A stretch of DNA of 26,280 nucleotides from an uncultured Gammaproteobacteria bacterium (GCA_945788675.1 CALZMY010000304.1:1-26280); one strand, 5' to 3'. Shown: positions 1 to 7,305, counted from the stretch's first letter. Program-made: numbers and translations. Notes: generated from the letters alone by a model not told the origin.

Positions 1-351
1 CAGCCAATGGCGCAGCTCTGCCTGGACCGGCTGCGTTCTTACGGTTTAGAAGTGCCGGAGGTCATTGGTTGGAAGCGTATGTCAGAGGCCGAGCAATTAC
101 AGGAAATATTCGCCCAGGCTGGATTTGATGATGTGAATATTGAGCGGCGTTCTATTGGTTATCATATTGACCTGGAAGGTTGGTGGGACGTGGTATGGAA
201 TGCCGGTTTTCGCGGGCTGGTCGAGCAGCTGGATGATAAGATCGCCGAATTTAAACAGGCCCATTTAAATGAACTAATGCCTTTGTGTGATGATAAAGGC
301 TTGTGGCTTGAAATTGATATCAACTTTACTTGTGGAGTGAAATCTATATAA
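1..351 (+). CDS. SAM-dependent methyltransferase, C-terminal part (cut by window edge)
   Basis: The frame is open from base 1 and ends with TAA at 349-351, so the gene very probably starts upstream; the ATG at base 7 is internal. The visible ~116 residues contain the F-xx-AGF-xx-V element, followed by a Trp-rich stretch (WWDVVWNAGFRGL) and a final strand (LWLEIDINFTCGVKS). This matches the C-terminal end of class I methyltransferases of the UbiE/Methyltransf_11 type, where an 'AGF..V' turn precedes the last beta strands. The SAM-binding glycine motif is outside the window, so activity cannot be checked and the substrate is unknown. It runs in the same direction as the eCIS cluster but is separated from it by a minus-strand gene and a long gap, so it is probably chromosomal flank rather than part of the system. 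The family call is moderately secure. Confidence 0.7.
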   Translation, partial: QPMAQLCLDRLRSYGLEVPEVIGWKRMSEAEQLQEIFAQAGFDDVNIERRSIGYHIDLEGWWDVVWNAGFRGLVEQLDDKIAEFKQAHLNELMPLCDDKGLWLEIDINFTCGVKSI

Positions 352-432
352 GCAATCGGATGTCTAAATACTGAGTAATAAATTGCGCTCTGCAGATAGA
401 ATACTGCTATAGCGGCCTGGTTACAATCAAGC
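352..432. other. Convergent intergenic gap
   Basis: This 81-bp stretch lies between the ends of two convergent genes. I looked for a GC-rich hairpin followed by a T run on either strand and saw none convincing, so no terminator is called. Confidence 0.4.
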
Positions 433-837
433 TCAAAACTCCCGCATAAATTCCATATAGTCGAGATAATAGTAGATCGTAATCCGTAACTCCTCAATTC
501 GTTGCAACTGAAGACGGCAGGTCTCGCTGCACTTTATTTTTCCCTGGTTCACGCTATCAAAATAGTCACCCACCTCTCCATCAAGGGCTTCCCGATTCGG
601 CCAAGAGGCAAGAAGACTGGTATTAAAATTTTTACATTCATCCCCGGAAAGTGCTTTCTTACCGTAGAAGTTCAATTGTTCACCACACTGTTCAGCTTTG
701 GCGGTTAATTGGGCCAGGGTGCTGATAAGGGCCAAAATTTTATCTTCATCACTTTTAGTGTTATCAGCCGCACTGACGGAAAGCGTTGTTCCGAACAGCG
801 CGCTCAACACAAATATATAGGCCGATATCCGCTTCAT
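433..837 (-). CDS. Small secreted protein of unknown function with four cysteines
   Basis: A 134-residue product. The first ~23 residues form a typical Sec signal peptide: Lys-Arg after Met, a hydrophobic core (AYIFVLSALFG), and a V-S-A motif before Ala24, predicting a mature protein of about 110 residues. The mature part is polar and helical in character, with cysteines at 51, 68, 103 and 107 that could form two disulfides in the periplasm, and a Tyr-rich stretch (IYYYLDYMEF) at the C-terminus. The start is supported by an AGGAGG ribosome-binding site four bases upstream (complement of 842-847). I do not recognise the family. It points away from the eCIS cluster and shares its upstream region with it, but nothing links the two functionally. 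Confidence 0.75.
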   Translation of the reverse strand: MKRISAYIFVLSALFGTTLSVSAADNTKSDEDKILALISTLAQLTAKAEQCGEQLNFYGKKALSGDECKNFNTSLLASWPNREALDGEVGDYFDSVNQGKIKCSETCRLQLQRIEELRITIYYYLDYMEFMREF

Positions 838-841
838 TCAT

Positions 842-847
842 CCTCCT
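842..847 (-). promoter_or_regulatory. Ribosome-binding site of the minus-strand secreted-protein gene
   Basis: CCTCCT on the plus strand reads AGGAGG on the minus strand, four bases before the ATG at 837. It supports this start over any downstream alternative. Confidence 0.7.
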
Positions 848-906
848 GGATCTGATCAACAAGAGCCGATTGTAAATGCAGTGGCCCCGCTATTTATACA
901 CATCAA

Positions 907-923
907 TGATGAATCAATCATCA
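907..923. repeat. Short inverted repeat TGATGA-N5-TCATCA
   Basis: Two perfect 6-bp arms separated by five bases lie next to a TATAAA (complement of 893-898) that could be the -10 of the minus-strand gene. It could be an operator for that gene. Such short AT-rich dyads also arise by chance. Confidence 0.25.
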
Positions 924-978
924 CCGGTCACTACATTACCACATCGATAATAACAACCACAGTCGAGAGTTTAATGTA

Positions 979-998
979 GATTAGTAATATTACTCATC
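979..998. promoter_or_regulatory. Near-perfect 20-bp palindrome, candidate operator
   Basis: The core AGTAATATTACT (983-994) is a perfect 12-bp palindrome, and the flanks GAT/ATC extend it to 20 bp with a single mismatched pair (T982/C995). It sits in the divergent upstream region. The size fits a dimeric helix-turn-helix regulator site, but I do not recognise the motif. It could equally be a chance feature of AT-rich DNA. Confidence 0.35.
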
Positions 999-1061
999 TG
1001 CCTGGTGATATTGTACTCATGTTTTCGACTTGCTAAACATTCCCGCGTTTTACATATTGTC

Positions 1062-1067
1062 TATAAT
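1062..1067 (+). promoter_or_regulatory. Perfect TATAAT -10-like hexamer
   Basis: TATAAT at 1062-1067 matches the sigma70 -10 consensus, but no good -35 is found 16-18 bp upstream (the sequence there is ATTCCC). If used, it would give the eCIS transcript a leader of roughly 500 bases or would need an activator. Weak call. Confidence 0.25.
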
Positions 1068-1318
1068 TGAGGGTCGTAATTGTTGTGTTAATGAGGTGAG
1101 GTCTGAGCGAGTTCGTTATCGAGACACACTGTTCATAAAAGCGTCATTATGCTACGTCATAATTAACACGAAAGGTGTTGAAACAATTACAACTGTTTAA
1201 TTTTTTATCACTCATTAACCTTACTAATTGAGAAAGAATAATTGAAACAAGATGACATGCTTTATTCATCATCGTTGTGCTTTAACAATGTTCGCAGGCA
1301 GGAAAATACTTGGATAAT

Positions 1319-1359
1319 AAGTGCATCTTTACTGAAGTGCTTGTCAGATAAAAGCGCTT
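1319..1359. repeat. Three AAGYGC repeats at 16-17 bp spacing
   Basis: AAGTGCAT (1319-1326), AAGTGCTT (1335-1342) and AAGCGCTT (1352-1359, itself a perfect 8-bp palindrome) are spaced 16 and 17 bases apart, start to start, about 1.5 helical turns. They lie ~230 bp before the first eCIS gene. They could be repeated binding sites for a regulator. I do not know the motif. Confidence 0.3.
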
Positions 1360-1522
1360 GCAAAGAAATTTTTCATAGTTTAGATTCAATGCACAAGAGA
1401 TAAAAAACAAAGCTTTAGAACAATAAATAACCGAGTAGTTTAGTGCATTAATTTTTAATGTGTTATTAAGATTTATTTTTTCAGCGTATCAGCAAAGAAT
1501 TTATTTCATTAGTAACATGCGT

Positions 1523-1528
1523 TATAAA
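1523..1528 (+). promoter_or_regulatory. TATAAA -10-like hexamer before the cap gene
   Basis: TATAAA lies 54 bases before the GTG start at 1583, a suitable place for a promoter of the eCIS cluster. No TTGACA-like -35 is present at 17 bp (the sequence is TTTATT). Low confidence. Confidence 0.25.
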
Positions 1529-1572
1529 ATCGCACTGCACTCGGCTTCCATAAAATAATATGAAGCTGGTAT

Positions 1573-1578
1573 AGGAGG
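1573..1578 (+). promoter_or_regulatory. Ribosome-binding site deciding the GTG start of the cap gene
   Basis: AGGAGG followed by GGGT and then GTG at 1583. Another GTG at 1581 is in a different frame. The strong site supports a GTG start at 1583 for the first gene of the cluster. Confidence 0.65.
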
Positions 1579-1582
1579 GGGT

Positions 1583-2170
1583 GTGGCCTCGTATAAGGGT
1601 GTGCAAGGTGCGTTGTTGGCATTGGAGGAGTTTTTTAAACGCCGCTTGCCAACAGACCTCAGTGACGAACCAACCAATGCGCAAGCAAAGCTATTGGGTA
1701 GTGCAGATATTGCCAGTAAGCTCAAAGGGAATTTACTCGGTATATATTTGCATCGTATGACGATCGATCCTCATGGTCGAGCGCGCTTTTTCTCCCAGCA
1801 GGGCGCCAGTGAAGATGGCCGCCATCCAGAGTTACCCGTCAATCTCCATTTTTTACTGATCGCGAATGCGAATAGTGCCACCATCGAAGCAGATTTAATG
1901 GGCTGGGCGATGGTTGAACTCGCCAACGCCAGTCAGCTGGATGTCTCCCATGTGCTGGATATTGATGATGAGTGGGGTCAAACAGAAATTTTAAATATCA
2001 CCCCGGATGAGATGTCTACAGAAGATTTAATGCGCATCTGGGATGTGTTTGAATCACCTTATACGAGCACAGTGCCGTACGTTGCACGCACTATTCGCTT
2101 ACGTCTGAATCCTCAACATACTGAGGGGCCTGCGGTGGTGACGCGCGTGTTTCCTGGAGGCACGGTGTGA
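1583..2170 (+). CDS. eCIS cap/terminator protein, Pvc16/Afp16-like (DUF4255)
   Basis: A 195-residue protein, near the usual length for the Pvc16 N-terminal domain family (DUF4255). In Afp and PVC particles this protein ends the tube and sheath at the distal tip. Family features seen: an amphipathic N-terminal helix (residues 5-20), a central strand pair (LPVNLHFLLIA, 84-94) followed by DLMGWAM (104-110), and the C-terminal TPDEMS...LMRIWDVF...PY..TVPYVART block (140-170), which is the most characteristic part of the family. It uses a GTG start with a strong ribosome-binding site and overlaps the next gene by four bases (GTGA), indicating translational coupling. In Afp and PVC this gene is last in the cluster; here it is first. 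Confidence 0.88.
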   Translation: MASYKGVQGALLALEEFFKRRLPTDLSDEPTNAQAKLLGSADIASKLKGNLLGIYLHRMTIDPHGRARFFSQQGASEDGRHPELPVNLHFLLIANANSATIEADLMGWAMVELANASQLDVSHVLDIDDEWGQTEILNITPDEMSTEDLMRIWDVFESPYTSTVPYVARTIRLRLNPQHTEGPAVVTRVFPGGTV

Positions 2171-2946
2171 GCACGTTAAAAGTACTCGAAACCAATATTC
2201 TTCACGCGAGTGATGTGATCTACTGGCTGGACGGCACCAGTGCTGAGAACCAGGCCGAGATGATGCGTCTGCCCTATGCCGTAGAACTTTCACTTTCAGC
2301 GCGTCCTTCTGATCTACAGCTTTTGCATACCGCTGGAAAAACCGCGTTATGGCGGCGCCCCACTGAACCAATGTTTGATGGTGTTGCCAGCGAAGATGAT
2401 TTAGCGTTCCCTGCCAGCCCGACTTATCCGCTAGCGGGTAGCGTGCAAGAGCTCAATGGGCGTTACAATCCACGTACGTTTAGCCTGACTGCCGGTAATC
2501 TTGGGAGGCAGGTAGTGGAACTTTTTCCGACGCCGTATGGTACCCGTTTTGGTGTGAGTGGTGGCCTTACCGGCACGTTGCGATTTTCTACTAATGGCAA
2601 TCCCGTGCCCTGGGCATTGCTTACACTCGAGGTAACCACTGGACTCAGCGGCACGCTCACGTTTCGTGCCCAGGCGGATGCAAACGGCGACTTTAGTCTG
2701 TCCATGACCCGCCTGCCGCCGCTAGCGGAAGGGGTTGATCTTTACAACGCTGAACTTCGTATTGTGGCACTCAGCTCTGCGGTTGCAGATACACCGCTTG
2801 ATCCTGCTGACTTGCTGCCTATGAGTCTAGGAGAGCTCGATAGCGAAAACACTTTTTCTAACCCCATCGGTTTAACAGTCGTACCCGGTGAGATCAAACA
2901 GATCCGCTCGATGAATAAGGATCATTTAGCTGTGCAACCTAGTTGA
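2167..2946 (+). CDS. eCIS-associated protein with carboxypeptidase-regulatory-like beta-sandwich
   Basis: A 259-residue protein, no signal peptide, no membrane segment. Residues ~128-205 look like a CarboxypepD_reg-type beta-sandwich: a G-x-L-x-F start, PVPWALLTLEV (146-156), and the diagnostic DANGDFSLSM turn and strand (171-180). The first ~125 residues are unassigned. It starts with GTG overlapping the cap gene's stop, so cap and this protein are probably made together, and it sits directly before the sheath gene. That placement suggests a cap adaptor or an accessory of the distal end rather than an enzyme; no catalytic residues are recognisable. A MITE has inserted immediately after its stop codon, leaving the reading frame intact. 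The function is inferred from context only. Confidence 0.7.
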   Translation: MSTLKVLETNILHASDVIYWLDGTSAENQAEMMRLPYAVELSLSARPSDLQLLHTAGKTALWRRPTEPMFDGVASEDDLAFPASPTYPLAGSVQELNGRYNPRTFSLTAGNLGRQVVELFPTPYGTRFGVSGGLTGTLRFSTNGNPVPWALLTLEVTTGLSGTLTFRAQADANGDFSLSMTRLPPLAEGVDLYNAELRIVALSSAVADTPLDPADLLPMSLGELDSENTFSNPIGLTVVPGEIKQIRSMNKDHLAVQPS

Positions 2947-3105
2947 GGAACCTCTGATTAAGTCATGAACAATAATCTTGAGTCCAAAATATCCAGCTTC
3001 ATCGTTGCAGATCTTCGCAATAGCTCGCTATTATGTGCGATCCGCGCCTTGTATTTGAACATTTTGAATCTCAATCTTTTTTGCCCAGACTTAATCAGAG
3101 GTTCC
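2947..3105. mobile_element. 159-bp MITE-like element with 18-bp terminal inverted repeats
   Basis: The ends are perfect 18-bp inverted repeats: GGAACCTCTGATTAAGTC at 2947-2964 and its reverse complement at 3088-3105. They are flanked by a 4-bp direct repeat, TTGA at 2943-2946 and 3106-3109, as expected for a target-site duplication. The 123-bp interior contains no credible transposase frame, only an internal dyad (AATAGC-TC-GCTATT, 3019-3032). The end sequence (GGAA...AAGTC) and short duplication recall IS5-family ends, but that assignment is from memory and tentative. The left TTGA contains the TGA stop of the preceding gene, so the insertion fell exactly after it and before the sheath ribosome-binding site. 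Removing it leaves a 22-bp spacer. Confidence 0.85.
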
Positions 3106-3131
3106 TTGAGAAAAACTGAAAGGAGAAGACT

Positions 3132-5309
3132 ATGCCTGAATATTTAGCACCGGGTGTGTTTGTGGAGGAAGTGAGTTTTCGCGCCAAATCAATTGAAGGC
3201 GTTGGAACCAGTGTCGCTGCAATCGTTGGCCCAGCACGTTTCGGACCGCTTCGAGGTAAGCCTGAAGTGGTGACGAGTTTTGCAGAATATACCCGCACTT
3301 TTGGTGATATTAAAAATCTCACTCTGGCCGGTAGCAGCGTACTGAATCATACGGCGATTGCAGCTAAAGCTTTTTTCGATGGTGGTGGTAAGCAACTGTT
3401 TGTTTCGCGTGTGGCAAACTACGCCAGTCCTGCCGGTGGCTTTTCGAGCAGTGCTGACGTCAATAATAGAGTCACGTTTAATAGTCGCTTCCCCGGTGCA
3501 ACGGGTGACTACACGCTTGAGCTGGACTGGCAAGACAGTGAAAATTTATTGAAATCAGTGGAGACTTCCGTCCCCGCCGAAGGCGAAGTCGTTTTCCTTG
3601 AAGCCACTGGGCTGAGCAATGCCGTGCGTACCGCAGACATAGATGCGCGCGCACCAGATAGTCGTTTCCCAATCGATATTAACGCAGTGGTTCGTCGCGA
3701 AGGGGATCATTTTGTCATCGTTGATAATCTCTGTGTCATAACGACAGATGATGGTATTGCGCTCACCGGAACCCAGCTGCGGCTTGACGGTGCAGCGGAT
3801 GGCGATGATGGGATACTGATCAGTGCGGGCTTGGTCGAGGGTGCCAGTACCACGATCAAGTACACACAGGTCACTGCAAAACGACCCACGAGTGGCCCAT
3901 TGGCAGATGGCACATCAGCGGAGCTTAGCCTCACCAGCGTTACCGACCTGAGCGCCTATACCGCAGTCAACTGGGGTACGTTAACCACGCTGCGCGGTAC
4001 CTTGAATGCAGCGGGTACCGAGTTCACGCTGGATGGCAGTGGTCTCAATGCCGGTATCGTCGCACCGACTACCTTTTCACTTGCAGCGCTTGCTGCCGCA
4101 CCGAGCAATGTGCGCGCGATGATGATTCAAAGAAACTTTGATATCGCTGTGCGCTCAGGGGGGAGCAACGGAGCGATTGTTTATAGTTACGGTAATATGT
4201 CGTCAGCGCCCGATGCAGATAACAGTTTGCATAACGTCATGGCCGCAACACCAGATAAGCGCAGCGACCAATTATCCAGTCCAGTCAGTTGTACATTGGC
4301 AGGTGGTGTGACGGGCGAGCAGATCGTCGCCGCGCTGTATAATATGTTTGACAGCGCGGCGCTGAACCCCGTCGGCATTTCAGTCGATGGCCCACGCTAT
4401 TTGATTAGCCTGACTGGCGGCAGCGATGGTAACGTGCCCGCCGCGATCCATTACGGTGGTGTCACTGACGAAGTCAATGGCAGCACCGGTTTTGCTGCCC
4501 TGGAAGACATTGAAGACGTTTCGATTGTCATGACGCCGGCGGCGGCTGCCGATGCCACGAATCACCAGGCGATTGTTGCTGAAGTGCAAAAACATTGCCG
4601 TAAGATGCGTTACCGAGTCGGTATCGTGGATGCACGTGAAAGCATGTCGCTATCCGAAATTCGTGAATTCCGCTCTAACTTTGACGACTCCCGCCTGGCG
4701 CTGTACTACCCCTGGGTAGTGATCAGTGATCCGCGCGGCATCAACGATACCATCACCGCACCACCGGCGGGATTCATTGCGGGTGTGTACGCCAATACTG
4801 ATGTGCAACGTGGCGTGCATAAACCACCCGCGAACGAACCTGTTATTGGTGCGCTGCGTTTTGCACAGGACATTAATCGTTTTCAACAGGAGTTGTTAAA
4901 CCCTAACGGCATAAATTGCCTGCGCTCATTTCCCGGTCGTGGGCATCGAGTCTGGGGTGGCCGCACTCTGTCGAGTGATCCTGAGTGGCAGTACGTCAAC
5001 GTTCGGCGTTACTTTTTATACCTGGAACGGTCGATCGAAAAATCCACGCAGTGGATCGTGTTTGAACCCAATGGTGAACGCTTGTGGGCCAATGTAAAAA
5101 CCACGGTTGAAGACTTTCTTTATAGCGAATGGTTTAACGGACGCTTGCTGGGTTCGGCAAAGACCGCATATTTTGTACGCTGCGACCGCAGCACCATGAC
5201 GCAAAATGATTTAGACAATGGTCGCCTGGTGTGTGAAGTCGGCGTGGCTGCATTGAAACCTGCGGAGTTTGTGATTTTCCGCATCGGCCAGAAAACGGCA
5301 GATAGTTAA
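3132..5309 (+). CDS. Contractile tail sheath protein (Afp2/Pvc2-like, large form)
   Basis: A 725-residue sheath subunit that polymerises around the tube and contracts to drive it into the target. It begins with the sheath signature (EYLAPGVFVEEV, residues 3-14), which supplies the N-terminal linker strand between subunits. The conserved sheath core is visible as RVGIVDARE (~495) and LALYYPWVVISDPR (~522-535). The C-terminal domain runs from ~610 with YVNVRRYFLYLERSI, then WIVFEPNGERLW, LLGSAKTAYFVRCD (~673-685) and a last strand ALKPAEFVIFRI. The protein is longer than minimal sheaths; residues ~110-430 are probably surface-exposed inserted domains with many Ser, Thr and Asp. ATG at 3132 has an AAGGAGA ribosome-binding site. 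Its upstream spacing was enlarged by the MITE. Confidence 0.95.
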   Translation: MPEYLAPGVFVEEVSFRAKSIEGVGTSVAAIVGPARFGPLRGKPEVVTSFAEYTRTFGDIKNLTLAGSSVLNHTAIAAKAFFDGGGKQLFVSRVANYASPAGGFSSSADVNNRVTFNSRFPGATGDYTLELDWQDSENLLKSVETSVPAEGEVVFLEATGLSNAVRTADIDARAPDSRFPIDINAVVRREGDHFVIVDNLCVITTDDGIALTGTQLRLDGAADGDDGILISAGLVEGASTTIKYTQVTAKRPTSGPLADGTSAELSLTSVTDLSAYTAVNWGTLTTLRGTLNAAGTEFTLDGSGLNAGIVAPTTFSLAALAAAPSNVRAMMIQRNFDIAVRSGGSNGAIVYSYGNMSSAPDADNSLHNVMAATPDKRSDQLSSPVSCTLAGGVTGEQIVAALYNMFDSAALNPVGISVDGPRYLISLTGGSDGNVPAAIHYGGVTDEVNGSTGFAALEDIEDVSIVMTPAAAADATNHQAIVAEVQKHCRKMRYRVGIVDARESMSLSEIREFRSNFDDSRLALYYPWVVISDPRGINDTITAPPAGFIAGVYANTDVQRGVHKPPANEPVIGALRFAQDINRFQQELLNPNGINCLRSFPGRGHRVWGGRTLSSDPEWQYVNVRRYFLYLERSIEKSTQWIVFEPNGERLWANVKTTVEDFLYSEWFNGRLLGSAKTAYFVRCDRSTMTQNDLDNGRLVCEVGVAALKPAEFVIFRIGQKTADS

Positions 5310-5329
5310 ACGTTGTTAGTGATCTTTTC

Positions 5330-5337
5330 AGGAGGAA
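5330..5337 (+). promoter_or_regulatory. Strong ribosome-binding site of the first tube gene
   Basis: AGGAGGAA lies six bases before the ATG at 5344. It is one of the best matches to the 16S tail in the cluster, fitting the need for high tube-protein yield. Confidence 0.6.
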
Positions 5338-5343
5338 TTAAAC

Positions 5344-5805
5344 ATGGCTGAATTACGTGAAACACCCTATAGCGTTTTTAATTATCTAGTCAATCTTGGT
5401 GATGGTACTGAAGGCGATGTGCAGGGTGGCTTTTCAGAAGTATCAGGATTAAACGCAGAAATCACCATCGCGGAATATCGTAACGGCAATGCGCCGGCAA
5501 ATTATGTCACAAAAATCCCGGCGGTGAGTAAGGCCGGTGATGTCACGCTTAAACGCGGCGTGATTGGTGCTGAAAACATTTATAACTGGCTGGACCAGAT
5601 CCGCGAAGGTGATGTAACCGCCAAACGTAATGTTGAGGTGAAACTCAAACGGGAAAATGCTACCGATCCGGCCTCCGTGGTGACATGGAAGCTGATTAAC
5701 GCGATGCCAATTAAATGGACGGGCCCGACACTCACTGCCAAGGGTGGCAGTGATGTCGCGATGGAAGAACTCGTGTTATCGGTTGAACATATCGAGCAGA
5801 GTTAA
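5344..5805 (+). CDS. Tail tube protein 1 (gp19/Hcp-like; Afp1/Pvc1-type)
   Basis: A 153-residue inner-tube subunit, the usual length for this family. Signature elements are GGFSEVSGL (28-36), the VTLKRGV strand (67-73), the WLDQI helix (82-86), WKLINAMPIKWTGPTL (115-130) and the final EELVLSVEHI strand (141-150). These form the beta-barrel that stacks as hexamers. It follows the sheath gene by 34 bases. A second, diverged copy is encoded at 7298. This one is closer to the generic tube consensus and is likely the main polymer, by analogy with Afp1 forming the tube. Confidence 0.93.
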   Translation: MAELRETPYSVFNYLVNLGDGTEGDVQGGFSEVSGLNAEITIAEYRNGNAPANYVTKIPAVSKAGDVTLKRGVIGAENIYNWLDQIREGDVTAKRNVEVKLKRENATDPASVVTWKLINAMPIKWTGPTLTAKGGSDVAMEELVLSVEHIEQS

Positions 5806-5817
5806 GAGTCGTCCTGG

Positions 5818-7305
5818 ATGGAACTGCTTGCTGGAGCGCGCATTGCCTTAACGCCACGTCCATTACGTCGGCGTGAGGCTGCACTCGAAGTCGCCATGCT
5901 GGGGCATTGCCCCGGTCGGGTGCGGGTAGATCGCCTGCTTGCGCTGTCGGGCGCTGTGGATGAGATGCGTTCAGTGGGTTTTGGTGCTGCCGTTGATGCG
6001 CTGCTTAACGGCACACTGAATCAACTGTATCACCTGCCGGTTCCGTTGCATTCAAGCGCCGAGTTTCGCGATATTTTTCCAGATGCTGCCATCGATAAAA
6101 CAGCGTATGTCAGTTTACTCGCCGGTGCGCAGGCGTGGCTAGCGCAGTCGGTAGATGATTTTTTTGCTAACGGCGGCGAAAAACTGTGGGTAGTGCAGAT
6201 TCCTCAAGGTGGACGGCAGGCAGCATTTTTACCTGCTGACAATACGGTGATCCACGATACCGAAACCTTGCAGGGTTTGGCGACTATTCTGGTCATCCCT
6301 GCTGTTGCGGTGGTGGCGATGCCAGACCTGGAACGGTTGCAAATTCCGCCGCGCATGAGTGATATTCCTCGCGTTCGCCTGGAAAATCCTGATCCACGTT
6401 TTATGCCGTGTAGTCAGGACCTGGATGATGATCACCGCGAACGTCGGCACTCGACTGAACTGCCAGCAATGCCACAGCCGCGACCCAGTGCAGAACTACT
6501 ACAGGGTATTTTACGCGCCATCGTTCGTTACCGGCCAGACCTGCAATGTCTGTTTAGCCTGCCATTGAGTTATTCCGGCGAACAAGGCAGCCCGGTCATT
6601 GATCCTGTGGCAATATCCACTGTGGAAAGTCTTAGAGATGGTGGTAGTGGCCATACACTACGTCACATTCAGTTTCTGTACCCTTACTTACGCGGCCCTC
6701 GTTTTTCGCTGCGCAGCCCGGTCGGACTTGTCGCAGGGCAGCAAGCCGCAGTGGCGTGGGAAAAAGGACCGTGGCATTCGATGGCAGCACGCAAAATGGT
6801 CACAGACGCCGTGCCCTATCCAGCAACGTCACTCGCACAGACATTGCACCTGCGTGAACAACCCGGTATCGGCATGGTGCAAATGCGCTCAGGCAAGGTG
6901 AGCCTGGATGATGAGCGCCTGGTGGTGCCTGCGTTACCTCCCGCAGATTACAAAGAGACAAATGATATTCGTCGCTACGATGGTTATCGTTCAGCTGAAG
7001 TGATGCGCTTCCTCGGTTTTTTACGTCGACAGTTACAGGCCCTGGGCGAAGTGCTGATTTTTAATATCGACTACCGTGACCCACGTCCACGCTTAATATT
7101 ACATGATTTTTTTCGCCGCCTGCATAATCAGGGCGCTTTACGCGGTGCGTTACCTGATGACGCCTATGTCATTACCGAATCTCAGCCACAGCCCGGCGCG
7201 ATGTTATTTGAAATTATGATCGCACCTGCATTCCCGATTGATCGTCTTTACCTCACCTTTGCCAATCAAAATGGGGAATGGCAGGCGGAGGTGACAAATG
7301 TCTGA
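5818..7305 (+). CDS. Second, divergent sheath-like protein
   Basis: A 495-residue protein with sheath-like landmarks: an N-terminal alpha/beta region with SVDDFFANGGEKLWVVQIP (111-129; sheaths have 'a..Ff.nGG..lyVvRv'), FLYPYLRG (286-293) at the position of the core 'a.yyPwl' strand, a C-terminal RSAEVMRFLGFLRRQLQALG helix (391-410) matching 'i...l...te', and FFRRLHNQGALRGALPDDAY (431-450) matching 'L..l...GaL.G...deAy'. The canonical N-terminal PGVyveE strand is missing, replaced by ALTPRPLRRREAAL. By analogy with Afp3/Afp4, it may be a minor sheath ring at baseplate or cap. It starts 12 bases after the tube stop with no clear ribosome-binding site and overlaps the next gene by eight bases. 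Confidence 0.75.
   Translation: MELLAGARIALTPRPLRRREAALEVAMLGHCPGRVRVDRLLALSGAVDEMRSVGFGAAVDALLNGTLNQLYHLPVPLHSSAEFRDIFPDAAIDKTAYVSLLAGAQAWLAQSVDDFFANGGEKLWVVQIPQGGRQAAFLPADNTVIHDTETLQGLATILVIPAVAVVAMPDLERLQIPPRMSDIPRVRLENPDPRFMPCSQDLDDDHRERRHSTELPAMPQPRPSAELLQGILRAIVRYRPDLQCLFSLPLSYSGEQGSPVIDPVAISTVESLRDGGSGHTLRHIQFLYPYLRGPRFSLRSPVGLVAGQQAAVAWEKGPWHSMAARKMVTDAVPYPATSLAQTLHLREQPGIGMVQMRSGKVSLDDERLVVPALPPADYKETNDIRRYDGYRSAEVMRFLGFLRRQLQALGEVLIFNIDYRDPRPRLILHDFFRRLHNQGALRGALPDDAYVITESQPQPGAMLFEIMIAPAFPIDRLYLTFANQNGEWQAEVTNV

Larger units (their letters stand above)
838..1582. other. AT-rich divergent intergenic region upstream of the eCIS cluster
   Basis: 745 bases without a credible gene, clearly more AT-rich than the coding region to its right. 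It separates the divergently transcribed secreted-protein gene and the eCIS cluster and should carry promoters for both. Visible elements: a near-perfect 20-bp palindrome at 979-998, a TATAAT hexamer at 1062-1067, an ATTATG-N6-CATAAT inverted repeat at 1146-1163, three AAGYGC repeats at 1319-1359, and a TATAAA hexamer at 1523-1528. I found no tRNA, no riboswitch-like structure that I recognise and no ops/JUMPstart element. An unannotated small RNA or leader transcript is possible but not supported by any clear terminator. Confidence 0.6.

Noticed and set aside
162..497. 111-codon minus-strand frame
   Set aside because: It overlaps the methyltransferase end and the secreted-protein gene in another frame; both of those have better support.
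1181..1209. Hairpin AAACA...TGTTT followed by a T run, possible terminator
   Set aside because: The stem is short, AT-only apart from one pair and interrupted by mismatches. It is too weak to call, and no gene ends nearby on the plus strand.
838..1582. CRISPR array, tRNA or ops/JUMPstart element in the long intergenic region
   Set aside because: No regularly spaced identical repeats of suitable length, no cloverleaf-like sequence and no GGCGGTAG motif were found by eye.
3019..3032. Internal dyad AATAGC-TC-GCTATT as a separate terminator
   Set aside because: No T run follows it. It is better explained as internal structure of the MITE.
2965..3147. 60-codon plus-strand frame starting inside the MITE
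   Set aside because: It begins just inside the left inverted repeat, crosses the right one and runs into the sheath start. It has no ribosome-binding site and no transposase-like sequence.
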